A DNA stretch of 64,000 nucleotides from Phycomyces blakesleeanus NRRL 1555(-) (taxonomy: Eukaryota; Mucoromycota; Mucoromycetes; Mucorales; Phycomycetaceae), in NCBI RefSeq assembly GCF_001638985.1, contig NW_017265135.1, positions 2,905,223 through 2,969,222 on the forward strand, given 5' to 3'. Positions 29,201 to 40,455 of this stretch are shown here, one piece after another. The position numbers and the translations under genes are program-made. Position 1 is the first letter of the stretch; every line of letters begins with the position of its first letter. The notes under the pieces were generated by a model, which was not told where the DNA came from, did not search any database, and saw only the letters and a program-made list of their open reading frames with translations.

Positions 29201-29629
29201 TAGTAGATCAAATCAGCTCAACCGACAACACACTCAAACTGTGGAATCTTGAGTCTAAAGATTGCATAAGAACCTTTACCGGACATCAAAACGAGAAAAA
29301 CTTTGTTGGTCTTTCGCTTAATGAGGATTGGATCGCATGCGGGAGTGAGACAAATACGCTGTACATGTACTACAAAGGCTCCAGAATACCTGTTGCTAAT
29401 TACAGATTCCCAGACGTGGACAATATGATAGTAAGTCTGATTTGATGTGGTATAATTTTTGGAGAGAAAGGAAGAATGTAAGTTCTGTACTTACACACTA
29501 CTCAAGGGCAATGAGGTTGGTGATACAGAGCCCCCAGTATTCGTTAGTTCTCTGTGCTGGAAAAATAATTCTACCCGAATTGTTGCTGCTAATAGCAAGG
29601 GGATGATTAAGGTTCTTTGTCTTGAATAA
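26275..29629 (+). CDS. COP1: COP1-type E3 ubiquitin ligase (RING - coiled coil - WD40)
   Basis: 828 residues from exons 26275-26451, 26514-26842, 26934-26993, 27071-27165, 27227-27546, 27642-27821, 27903-27943, 28008-28529, 28621-28928, 29037-29154, 29217-29430, 29507-29629. An acidic, Ser-rich N-terminus precedes a C3HC4 RING: C169-C172, C184, H186, C189-C192, C203-C206 ('CPLC'), followed by the COP1-typical 'IYPNF'. A coiled coil follows ('[19 protein letters not shown]', then '[16 protein letters not shown]'). The WD40 domain (about 475-828) carries near-family-identical strings '[20 protein letters not shown]', '[20 protein letters not shown]', '[16 protein letters not shown]', '[13 protein letters not shown]', '[11 protein letters not shown]', '[16 protein letters not shown]' and '[13 protein letters not shown]'. 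COP1 targets transcription factors for degradation in plants and animals; fungal substrates are unknown. The 41-nt exon 7 is the least certain boundary. Confidence 0.95.
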
Positions 29630-30673
29630 CACATTTGTTAAGCCAAGCCGTACGACAACTCTATAGTCTTTTAACAAAACCCAGAAAGACAAATATAAAT
29701 AGCGTGTGTGGGTGTGTGTCTACCTCCTGAATAATTTATAACAATTGAAACCACCAAAGAAACAACTAGGGGTAATAAAGGTCTAGTAATAATATAGACA
29801 AATACAAGTATATCCCTCTTACTCTTCTTCCTTTTCTTTTTCTTCTTGCTCTTCATTCTCCTCTTCTTTCTTTACAGCTCAAACTTAGTCCTAATAATAT
29901 CTATAACTATAACTGTAACTGTAACTATAACCATAATTAAGCAAACAAATAAACAAAGAGACGCTTTAAATCGAGTAATACCCTTGTGTTTCAGCCTATA
30001 TTTTCAGTTTTTTGCAAACACAAATACCTCAGCGCTCTACGGTGCCAAATTGGCGATCAATAAGGCATCCTTTTCCCTCTAATCACGCCTGTCAATTAAC
30101 TTTTTTTTTGGCTCCTGTGCACTGAGTGAATTTCAAGAGGTGTTCTTGTGAAGCACATGATGTTTTGTGCTTTTCTTTTTTTTTCTTTTTTAATTTTGTA
30201 GTTCACAACATGCGATCGGAAAACCAAAAAAAAAGTAACAACAGAAACAACAACAATTGGCTTGTATTCACTTTACTAGTCTTGGTTTTCTATTTACCTT
30301 TTGCCTTTTTGAAACAGCATACTAGAATACATGTGGTCAATAATGGCACAATGAATGGCCTACAACGCAACCTTTATCTTATATTTACCTTTATCTTTAT
30401 CTTATATTTATTGTCTCGACGCAATGGCTAATTTAAGAAAATCTACAAATACAATATCATGATTTGAACAAGCCAAATAGTCAGACTAGAAGTTGGCTTG
30501 ATGGTGGCTGATACCTTCTCCCCACCTCCCCCCCTCTTCCGTTCTCCTCCAAAGGGGGTCTGTGCATCGGGATTTCCCACGAGCTTCCGATATAATGTCG
30601 ACATTATTTTTTCTAGGGCTTATAAAAGTCTCGTAATTTTCTTCTTCTTTCTTCTTGCTGTATCACTATCTCA
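29630..30673. other. Intergenic region COP1-TLDc gene
   Basis: No gene recognised. It is mixed AT-rich sequence with ATAACTGTAACTATAAC-type repeats (29900-29935), a Lys/Asn-biased short frame at 30210-30420 and the pyrimidine-rich 5' flank of the TLDc gene (30590-30670). Confidence 0.55.
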
Positions 30674-31956
30674 ATGGCTCGTATATCATTACACACTATC
30701 CGTCAAGGACAACATCTTCTACTTAGAGCAACCGAAAAGGCTTCAATAGTCTCTAAGGTTGATACATCTCCAATCCAGTGCACTAGATTTTATAGTCTTC
30801 CATCTCTATCGGAAGTCGACTCTACAACAACAATAATTACTTCTGGTCACCAGCTTTCAGAACAGGGAAGACATTCTTCACTCTCTATAAACACCATGAA
30901 CACATACGCAGTATCTTCTGAGCTCAGCCGCTATTTAAAGAAACCAATGTGCTCTCCATCTTGGACACCAAAGCAAACACTGAGCGAGTGCACAAGCATA
31001 TCATCGGCCTCTTCTATATCCGACAGTTTAAATTTACATGAACATAACCCACCTTTAAGAGCACCTTGTCTGCCACCAATTAAATTTGGCCATCGAGACT
31101 CCCAAACATATGAATGTCTTGATAAAAACTTGGCTGAAAACGTGCGAATAAGTAAAAATTACTAAATTTTCATTTCTTTATTATTTTTAGATTATTACTT
31201 TTGCAGAATTTCACAAATTAACTAAGATATTCTTCTTTTAGCTTCGATCACATCTACCTAGCCGCATTGCTACATCAACACAATGGGATCTCTTGTACAG
31301 CCTTGATCAACATGGCGCAAGTCTAAATACTTTCTATAGCTGCCTCAAGGATCAGGGACCATGTCTATTAATTCTTGAAAACTCGGAAGAAGAGGTAAGC
31401 AGCAAAATAGAAAAAAGAAACTCTCGGAATAGTGACAAAATTCGGCGTGAAATCTCCCTTACAAACATGGTTTTTTATACTAATATAGACCTTTGGGGCA
31501 TACATATCTGAACCTTTTCAATCAGGCTCACTTTATTATGGATCAGGTGAATGGCAAGTTTAAATAAAATATATATATTTTTTTTAAAAAAAAAAGTATC
31601 CGCCGGTGAATATTGTCAGCTCATATAAATACTCCCTTAGTTTTCTCTGGAAAATTGAACCCAACTGTCAAAAAGTAGAGGTCTACCCTTGGACAATGGC
31701 GAATAACTACCTTATATTCTCCAATCAAAACTGTATTGCACTCGGTGGAGGGTATATATAGCATGGTCTTGTTTTAAAAAAAAACATATTCTTATATATT
31801 TATTTATTTAATAGAAATGGCCAGTTTGGACTGTGGATTCATTCTGACTTGATGCATGGGCACACAGAGTCATGTGCTACATTCGGAAATCCGTCACTCG
31901 GCAACGACTCTAACTTTGAATGCGTAGCCCTTGAGGTGTGGGGTTTCCGATTCTGA
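30674..31956 (+). CDS. TLDc-domain protein (OXR1-like)
   Basis: 312 residues from exons 30674-31141, 31242-31394, 31489-31553, 31641-31751, 31815-31956. TLDc proteins (OXR1, TLDC2, NCOA7) act in oxidative-stress resistance and bind the V-ATPase. The N-terminal 150 residues are Ser-rich and start 'MARISLHTIRQGQHLLLRA', a plausible mitochondrial presequence. The TLDc domain follows: 'LRSHLPSRI', 'WDLLYSLDQHGASLNTFY', 'TFGAYISEPF', 'LYYGSGECFLWKIEP', 'IALGGGNGQFGLWIHSD', 'HTESCATFGN' and terminal 'VALEVWGF'. Intron 3 (31554-31640) begins with GC, in the context G|GCAAGT, and ends CCTTAG. Only this junction keeps the frame and creates the family's 'GSGECF'. The first donor (GTGCGA) is weak but gives the expected 'LRSHLPSR' junction. 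Confidence 0.9.
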
Positions 31957-34620
31957 CATGGCTTATGATGATTTGTTTCTATATTAAAAATCACGTCTCG
32001 CAAGAGGATATAAATAATGCTTATAGTATCTCCAAAAAAAAAAGAACCTAAAAAAAATAGACTCTTTTAAAGCTCTTCAAATTTGATAGACAGTTCCAAA
32101 ACAAAAATCATGGCATGACATTGTATAATAATGATAATAATAAAATCATCAACACCACGCACATATATTTCTTTATTTAAAATTAACAAAAGTAACGTTT
32201 TCTAGTAATCAATTCTTAAGTTAAGATACATATTGCATGATCTTATGTTAGTCAAACTTAGCTCTTTGTCATAGATTGACCTTTCAGGCACGTTTTGACT
32301 ATCGTAAAATTATTGGCTAACATATGTCACTGAGTAATAAGTATTTATAAAGTAGTGTATGTATTTTCTGCTTGTTCTTATTTTAAATTTGAGTTGGTAA
32401 AATAACATGCAGTTTTAGATTTTCTGGACCCTCAATTAACCATATCAGTCAAATGTATCATCTATTTAGTTTTGCATAGTTTTTCAAGTGCGAACTATAT
32501 ACTTAATAGGATAACATAGATAGTGTATCTTATTGGGCTTGTGTATTTTATATTGATACATTACAAAACATAGCTATGCAGTAAATGCTACTCTAATCAG
32601 TTGTATTTCATAATAGCTATATATGTATATAATAAGGAATACAATAGAATGAATAGCTACATAAAATATAAAGGCTAGAAGATATGAATATTTAATATAG
32701 AGAGAGATATTCAACAAATACTTTCTTACTAAAAAATAGGAAAATCTTTATCAGTTTGGTTTATTAAGAATAATAACCTCTGTGCATTATTATAACAGAG
32801 GGTAGCTTCTGAAAGAGGTCTTTTCGATTTTGTCAGTGTTTTAATTAAAGATGCATTTTCTCTTCTTTTTTCATGTTTCAATTTTTCCCATTTATTTGCT
32901 ATTGTGGCTTTAAAATAAATACATTGTTTATAATTTTTTATCTTTGTACGTTTGCACTTCTTTTACCTTTCTTTCTTTCTGTAGAGATTCGTTTGAGGTG
33001 ATTTGTTTCAATTAAATTAGTATTATTATTATTATTATTATCATTCACTGCAAAAGACTACCAATTTAATAATGTGAGATAGTTATATTAATGTAATTAA
33101 ATTCTAAAAAAAAATGATATTTTATTTTCGGTTGTAATTTCTAATCTGCTTTTTTTTAGCTGAAAAATTACACTAGCATCAATTTTTTCTTTTTATTTTA
33201 CACATCTTTAATATCATTGTAAATTACACTAGAAAAATTATATTAAATATGCTGTATTCTTAAATAAAAGCAAATACTTTATATATAATACACTTTTTCT
33301 AAATAAAGTAAATTTTACATATTTTCAATCTATTTTTATATAATAAATGTAAATGGAAAAGCAAGTCCATGGATAAAATATTTGAAGTTATATTATTTTG
33401 AGTGTATACCAAGAGGTTTTGTGATTTCATATTTACTGCAGTCATATTGTTGCGTGTTTATTTCTTTGATGTAAAAAAGAGAAAAGATTTTTTTAATTTG
33501 CATATTGTGAGATATGAATATTTCTATTTAAGTAGAGACTTCTTGTAATCACAAATATTAGTTTTAAACAAAAAAGAGTATAGCTTTAATATTCTGTACA
33601 ATATATGATTTTTCTAGTTGTTTGAAAATGTGTAAATATTTTTGGAATAAAGTAGAGTAAATATCTTAAAGAAATACTTGTTATAATCAGTAGTAAAGTC
33701 TATCATTCTGTAAACACGATTTATTTATTTTTATATATAATTTTTATTTAAACTCGATGTTATACATTTTCTTAGGAAACACAGTGAACCTTTGATGTTT
33801 ACGATGAACTCAGTAAAAAATAACATACTTACTATCATTATAATAATATGCATTTTGATATCAAGTAACTACTGGTCTTAATTTATATATACTTATCATA
33901 AGTATAAAGGTATTTATTACATTCATCAATAGTAAATACTGTAAGCTATAAAAAGTGTAATTTTATATTTATTTTTATTCAATTTTTATCAGAGCATACA
34001 AGCACTAACTTTTGTTTGTTTTCTTTTTCATATATTTCTAAATTCATATTAAAAAGAATAACTGTATCTTATTTTTCTTTTTTTCTTTTTGCTTATTTTA
34101 ATCATTTGATATGTTTTCTGCTCACATCTGCACTTTTACTAGTATCTTGTATTTTAAACTGTGTTCTTATTAAATATTCTATAAATTGTTTAAGAAAGGA
34201 AACACTATTAATAAGTATTCAAAACAGTTTATAGTAGGATTCTTTAAATATAATATGAATAGCTTATTGACTCATTATTCTTAAAATATATCAAGGCTGA
34301 CTTTAATAGAAAACCGCGACTCTTTATACTTTGAATAAAATATATTAAAGTACTTACAGTTCAGCCAATAGTAATATTAACTGTCTTGCAAAGTTCAAGT
34401 ATATGATAAATCAATTTTTTATTATATTTAAATACAATATACATTTACTTAAAGCTATATTAAATAATATATAATATAAACATATATCTATAATATATAA
34501 GTAAAGTAAACTTTTATAATTTTATGTATTAGTAGCTACATTTCCATTTTGTAATTTCTATTATCAATTTATTTAATACTTATTAATTAAAATATTATTA
34601 TTATTTTCTATTAATTCTTA
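31957..34620. other. AT-rich region without recognised genes
   Basis: 3' flank of the TLDc gene, then about 2.6 kb of very AT-rich DNA. Short frames (for example at 34016-34234) have no family features. This begins the mobile-element zone. Confidence 0.6.
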
Positions 34621-36230
34621 CACTACAGGAAAAAAAGAGGTGCTCCCGGGGGTTCACTGGGGGTCCGCCCAGGGGGCCGCCCAGGAGGGTGAAGTTGACT
34701 TACCCACTTTTTCACCTCCTGCTTGTTATGGATTAGTGTATAACTCCGCTCTTTAACAAATAACCACCAGAGAAATTTCTTGTATAGGAATATAGATGTA
34801 CCTTACATGTCCATATATAGACACAAGTATCTGCGATAAATTCTGGTCGAAATAAATCATGGATTTAAAAATACGTTTTTTAAATTATCAAAAATGGTTC
34901 AAAAAAATTATGTTTCAAATAAATTGGTTTTTATTTTTTGTTTCAAAGTAGAAAAAATGCTAAGCTATAGCTATACCATATAATTTATAAACAGGAATAT
35001 ATAGTAAATCAAATCTAGCTATTCTAAGATAAAGATAGGATCTTGGAGTCCACATTGCTCATGATACTTGAAGACAAAAGCACCTAAGAACACCTGTAAT
35101 AGTGGAGTACAAGAGCAATCTAGTAAAATATAAATATGAATGAGTATTTCCAGTATAAAAATATAAGTCAAATGAAAGCTTACCTTTGAGTTTGCCGAGA
35201 TGAATTTTATAAAAGTTATAATCTCTACAAGTGAAAATGAATAAAAGATGATTAGTATTCAATTACTTTGTAAATTAGGTGTGCAGTTATTATCTCTTAA
35301 CTCATTTTGAACAGATGATGAAAAGGCTAATTGCTAGCTAATGAAATCCGAGATGAATAACTGCATCACAAAGTACAATATTGCTTTTCTATTATACATA
35401 CCTCAAAAACAAGAATATATAGACACGTTTCCTAAAAAAAAAATATATACTAGATGTAAACATACGTAATGAACAAACTTTTATTGGTAAAGTAGAGTAA
35501 GAAACAACGCGAAGGGCATAATCTCACACTTATTCAAAATTGATTTAAAGAATTCTCATTAGTCTACTAGCTTTTAATATCAATGTTGCAACTCGTAGAA
35601 ATGTTTTTAAATAAAATGCTAAGTCATTCTCTCTCGGTTTGCCTTATTTTTATAAGTTAAAGAGGTATATTCTAACAGTAAATAATTGAAAATACAGCTG
35701 TAGCTTATTAATGGAAGATATGTGTACATACTTATATCTTTATTGGGTTGAGTTGTGTCTTAGAAAGATTGTTTGTGCTAGGTATTCTTTACTAATATTA
35801 TATAAGAAACAAAAAAATCGTATATTTTTTCTTATTTGAAATTTTGATATAGTCGTTTTATATACTGAAAATTGTTGCCTTTACCAAATTTTAACAGAAT
35901 TATTTTTTTATTACTCAATAAAACCTCTGCATTTCTTTTTTCAATATTTTGTCTTACTTGAACAGTTTTTTGTTGTGATCAAAAAACTTTTAAGTAAGAC
36001 CAAACCTTCTTTCCTTCTTTATTTAGAAGAAAAAAATTTAACTCACGAAATTATAGAAAGAAAAATTCTCTGGACCAATAATATTGTTTGGGTACTACAC
36101 TACCATATTTGATTCCAATTTTTGTGGTGGTGGAATTTTTTGTTTCATTTTAGTTTTTTGGTGATTTTTAATTATTATAGGCCGAAAATGAAGTCACAAT
36201 TACAAAAAATATCTCTTTTTTCCTATAGTG
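34621..36230. mobile_element. Non-autonomous CACTA-type DNA transposon
   Basis: Bounded by CACTACAGGAAAAAAAGAGG at 34621-34640 and, inverted, CACTATAGGAAAAAAGAGAT ending at 36230. The pair aligns at 17 of 20 positions and starts with the superfamily's CACTA. Both outer flanks are TA, consistent with a short target duplication. Next to the left end is a G/C-rich block (34638-34695) inside AT-rich DNA. The right subterminal 70 bp, including TTAATTATTATAGGCC, is shared almost unchanged with the right end of the coding CACTA element at 54616-57771. No transposase frame is present, so this looks like an internally deleted relative mobilised in trans. Confidence 0.75.
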
Positions 36231-36290
36231 TATATACTTTGAATGAAGCTAATGCCCAATCAAAGTAAAGTTTAAAAAGGCTCTCATATA

Positions 36291-37632
36291 CAGTCACAAT
36301 CAAAAACGTTTCGACCTCTGAGCCCAAAAAATGCATGAGAGAAATCATGGCATGTATTCAACATGCAACTGCTCCTCAGTAATAAAAGCTAAAGCATTCA
36401 AACTTCAAATAAAAGATTATATATATGTTTATTATTGAAATATAGAAAAAAATAAAAGATCAATATTTTGTATGACCTCCTTTGGCCTCAATTACAGCCT
36501 GGCATCGATACTGCATGCTTCCGGCCAAAGTTGATGAAAGTTCGAGACCTATCCTTCGCCACTCTTGTTGCATTACAACCTTCAGATCTTCAACATTGTT
36601 AATACTGGCCCTCTCATCACTCATGCGCCTCTCGAGAGCCCACCAGAGATGCTCGATGGGGTTGAGATCTGGGCTTTGAGCGGGCCAGTAGTCAAAACCT
36701 TGGATCTCATGGCTATCTTTCCACCACCTTGAGTACGACCCAGTATGACAGCTGACATTGTCCACTTGAAACGCGAAGCTCCTGTTTTGTTCCTGCAAAA
36801 GATTTTGGAACCAAGGGAGGAAGTTCTGAGCCAAAGTGTTCATGTATTGGTCTTGGTTTACATTACCATCTAGGAACACCAAAGGGCCAAAACCACCAGC
36901 CCAGAAACAGCTCCAGATCACCACACTACCCTTCCCCCACTTGGTTCCTTCGATGATATTTTCTTCCTTGAACCTTTCACCAACTTTCCTGATAGCTCTA
37001 GCTCCTCCATCATTACCCTCAACTGTGAACCGCGATTCATCTGACCACACTACACCTCTCCACCGGTCATCTGTCCAATTCACATGCTCACAGGCCCATT
37101 CCAGCCTTCTTTTCTTGTGGCTTTCGGTTAAAGTTGGCTTGCGAGCTGCAATATATGACCCAAAGCCCAAACGCTTCAGACAACTGATTATTGTCTTTCT
37201 GCAGACAAATACCTCCATGTTCTTTAAGGAAGCCCTTAGCCTAGAAAATGAAGCAAAGGGGTCCTTATGAACTATTTGAACAAGGTGTTTTTCTGTCCTC
37301 TCGTCAATCTTTCTAGGTCGTCCGGACCCTTTTCTTGGCTCGGGCGATCCTGTCTTGTCCACTCTCTTAATGATGCACTTGATAGTTGACAGACTCATGC
37401 CAACCACCAATGAAATCTGGGTCGCCCCATAATTTGCTAAATGCATGTACATGATGCATCTGTATTTATAGGGATCAGCCTTTTCATATGATCCGTGGGT
37501 GTTTTCTGATGAATTTGCGTCTTGCATGTTGGATTTGATTAATAATATTGGGAGAAAACAATGTTTTTATTTTTATTTTTTCGATTTTTTTTAGGCATTT
37601 TTTGTGGGGGTCGAAACGTTTTTGATTGTGAG
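36291..37632 (-). mobile_element. Tc1/mariner transposon, apparently intact
   Basis: 1342-bp element with terminal inverted repeats of about 26-28 bp. The left end reads CAGTCACAATCAAAAACGTT (36291-36310) then TCGACC. The right end, read inverted from 37632, is CTCACAATCAAAAACGTTTC then GACC, differing by a 2-bp indel at the tip. Both ends are flanked by TA, the expected target duplication of this superfamily. It encodes a full-length transposase on the minus strand. Confidence 0.92.
36460..37527 (-). CDS. Tc1/mariner transposase, DD35E
   Basis: Intronless 355-residue transposase filling the element. The N-terminal bipartite helix-turn-helix region ('GATQISLVVGMSLSTIKCII', then a 'GSGRPRK' AT-hook-like link at 67-73) binds the terminal repeats. 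The DDE catalytic triad is D163 ('WSDESRF'), D256 ('FQVDNVSCHTG') and E292 ('PDLNPIEHLWW'), with 35 residues between the last two. The domain length and all three acidic residues are intact with no stop codon, so the copy may be active. Its composition is richer in G+C than the surrounding DNA. Confidence 0.95.
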   Translation of the reverse strand: MQDANSSENTHGSYEKADPYKYRCIMYMHLANYGATQISLVVGMSLSTIKCIIKRVDKTGSPEPRKGSGRPRKIDERTEKHLVQIVHKDPFASFSRLRASLKNMEVFVCRKTIISCLKRLGFGSYIAARKPTLTESHKKRRLEWACEHVNWTDDRWRGVVWSDESRFTVEGNDGGARAIRKVGERFKEENIIEGTKWGKGSVVIWSCFWAGGFGPLVFLDGNVNQDQYMNTLAQNFLPWFQNLLQEQNRSFAFQVDNVSCHTGSYSRWWKDSHEIQGFDYWPAQSPDLNPIEHLWWALERRMSDERASINNVEDLKVVMQQEWRRIGLELSSTLAGSMQYRCQAVIEAKGGHTKY

Positions 37633-37754
37633 TATATAAGTACCAATAAAAAGACAACTATAACCTATCAAAAAGTTTATTGATATGTGAATAAAACTCT
37701 ACATCCTTAAAAGAGCAGAGATACATTTTGCTCCATAAAAGTAAAGAGTTAAAA

Positions 37755-37844
37755 TAGGGGTCCAAATGAAAAAAGACCCCTAAAGTAACCCCTAAAGTGA
37801 CCCCAATAGTGACTCCAGCAGTGACCCTTTTTTTTGTTATAGTG
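37755..37844. mobile_element. Lone CACTA-type terminus (inverted), G-rich class
   Basis: Read on the minus strand from 37844 it begins CACTATAACAAAAAAAAGGG and runs through repeated GGGGTCACT/GGGGTTACT units to about 37755. That resembles the G-rich left ends at 34621 and 54616. It abuts sequence (37845 onward) that is a copy of a dispersed repeat also found at 63.5 kb, so it marks an insertion into that repeat. No matching second end was found, so this is a truncated element or one end of a composite. Confidence 0.5.
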
Positions 37845-37930
37845 TAGTAAAGAAAGAAAGCCTTAAGAAACTAAGATATAATAAGAAAAGCAGATTATGT
37901 TTTTATAAAAAACACTTTTTATTTATAAAA
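37845..37930. repeat. Dispersed repeat, copy 1
   Basis: The segment with AAGAAAGCCTTAAGAAACTA and ACACTTTTTATTTAT matches, with a few substitutions and small indels, a segment at about 63495-63600. It is probably part of an LTR or other transposon end. Confidence 0.6.
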
Positions 37931-39942
37931 AAAGAACAATATATATACAGTAGAGAGGGTGACTACTTGTTCATTTTTGAATAAATTTATGAGAATCATC
38001 CAAATGGGATTTTAATTCTTGATATTCCACACATCCTATTTTGGATTGCTTCAAATTTACTCAATTGTTATTTATAAATGAACTTGATCACTATAAATGA
38101 AATTGGTGTGGCAATACTACTAATTTGCATGAAATTTGGTGAATGACCACACTATGCTAAAGCAGAGGAAATTAGTAGTAAATGAGCTATGCTTGCCACT
38201 AATCATAGTGGTATTGCCACTAATTTACTGAATAGTAAGGCAGCATGCTTGATTGGCTTAGTTTCAAACATATTGGTAGTACATCCATATATGGAAAAAT
38301 TGGTAGTAAAATTGATGGATTTTATTTTTATTCATATGCTTGCTGCGCAGTGGGATATACAATAGAAATATATAATAGGCTATATAATGTACTATATGAT
38401 ATACTATACAATGGACTATGCAATATAATATATGGTATACTATGTCTTTCACATAGCATATAATAATGCATATTCATATACAAGCTTAATAATAATACTA
38501 GCAATATATCTTGCACATATACTAACTCATATATTAGTTATACAAGTAATACATACCTTTAGATATATCAGTTATGGATGACGGAATTCTTTGTTATGAA
38601 TTATAATTGTTGATGCTTTTCTATTAAAAGAATGTTCAAGCAATCCTGTTTCAGTGTTGTGTAAAGCTAAAATAAAGAATACTATGAACACACATACTTA
38701 AAAGTATTTTTTTTGTAATTACCTCAAGTATATTCATTAATAGCTTCAAGTAATTGTGATTAAAGTCAAAGTCTACAAAAATAAGTTAATGTATAAAGTA
38801 AATACATATAGCCCCATAAGCATACCCTTATAATTTGTTTGTATTCAAAGATTGTCTGGTAGCTACCATACTGCAGCACAAGCCCCAAGTAATTAGATGC
38901 ACCTACTGATTGATAGCTAGCCAGATTATTTAATATATCCTATACAATATCACTTTAGTAAGCCTGTAACTTACATTGGCTGTATTTTGTGAAAGGAAGT
39001 TGAGAGTATATTATATAGTAGCTGCTTGAAAAAAAACTGCAAAAAAATGTGTTTTTCTAGTTGCATTAGTCTTTTTTTAAAAATCAAAACACAATTGTAG
39101 TGATTTTATATCAAAAGTGTCTTAAATTTTGAGTGGTGCATGTTGTTTGAATGTGATTACAGAAAAAGTAATGGAAAAAAGTAGAGGAAATGAGTCGATT
39201 TGTCATTAATTAAAAAAAAAAGAGAGGTTGTAAAGAGAATTTTTTATTGTTGTTCTGGAAGACGGAAATAACAGGGAGTTCAAAAAATAAATAAATTCGA
39301 TGGCTCTACATGTTTCTTCTTGATGGTGAGACTGCCACACTACTTTCTGCCTCACCAAGACTACTTTTAAAAATATAGTTTAGTCAGTATATTAAGTTTT
39401 ACATTTGAATAATCTATACATACCTCAACTCTTTTTCTTGAACTTCTCTGCTTAACTTTGCTAGCATATTTTTTAATAAAGAAAAGTATTAATGAAATAT
39501 CTTGTATGACACTAAATTTAATATGTATAATTTGTCACTTCTCCATTTGGTGTTCAGTCTTCATCACTTCTTGAAGGAGAAGAACAGCAACTCATTGACC
39601 TCTGAATTTGTGTAAAACAAATTGGTATTTCAAAATTAACTCCTTGAGTCTCAAGAAGTAGTACAACTTTTGTTGACTACTCAATCTTTCTCAGTTTGTC
39701 TCTACAATGCCGTCTTCATACATAATATATTGGCATTGCCTTGTAGATATGTGGAACTGCAGTTGAATAAGCTTTTGCTCTTCTAAGAATACGCTGATAT
39801 CCGTCTCCTGTTTCTTTTTTTACAGATAGTTGATCAGTGTATTTATCCTTGTGATTGCACTTAGTATCTTATTTGTTTTTGTTGGGATAAAGTCAACACG
39901 AGTCTCTGTCATTGTAATAGGAATATGTCTTACTTTTCTTAC
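37931..39942. other. AT-rich region, no recognised gene
   Basis: Contains an inverted-repeat cluster at 38110-38218 (GGCAATACTACTAATTT against TAGTGGTATTGCC) and a degenerate TATA/ACTATA-rich tract at 38360-38470. Short frames at 38245-38516 are products of this repeat. Nothing else supportable. Confidence 0.55.
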
Positions 39943-40455
39943 TGTTGTAATGGTTGAAGTTGAAGAAGTTTTTAAGAGGAAGAATTAAAGATTTGTGAAA
40001 ACTTGTGCAGGTTTTATTTATTGAGAAAAGATTTTGTATCAAAGTTTGACAAGGTTCCTACACTGAACTACTACTGCTATTTATATTATTTTAGATTGGG
40101 AAAATTATATGACTGGGGTCAGATAATCGATCCTATCTGAGCCTTAATCAGAGCAACGTAATCTGGGGATAATTAATGTATGATTAATTATATAAATGTG
40201 TGTAGTCCCAATGAAGTATTAACATCGAAAGTAAATATGTTTATGAGTTATAATTATGCTTATAATAATCCACTGATGTATCTCATATTATGGTGATATC
40301 ATTATATGAAGTATAATCACTATCATACATGCTAAACCTGTGTGTTAAATAATACAGTAATCAGTAGACACCTTTGACTGGAATAGCTGAGGTCTTATAT
40401 TATTTTCTTCAGACTTATTCTCAATTACAGCAGTAGTCAATACTCATTTACAACA
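39943..40455 (-). mobile_element. Solo LTR-like repeat
   Basis: 513-bp segment starting TGTTGTAA and ending TTACAACA, a perfect 8-bp inverted pair with the TG...CA ends of LTRs. Read on the minus strand it has a TATA-like sequence (about 40080-40092), then, about 70 bp downstream, AATAAATAAAA (about 40012-40022), in the order expected for promoter and polyadenylation signals of an LTR. No 5-bp target duplication is visible and no retroelement genes adjoin, so this is tentative. Confidence 0.45.

Noticed and set aside
31489..31751. TLDc gene as a frameshifted pseudogene
   Set aside because: Only GT donors cause the phase conflict; a canonical GC-AG donor (GCAAGT) resolves it and gives the conserved residues.
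34621..37844. One large CACTA element enclosing the Tc1 element
   Set aside because: The two outer ends are both of the G-rich class and differ, whereas 34621 and 36230 match each other at the tips and have left-type and right-type subterminal sequences.
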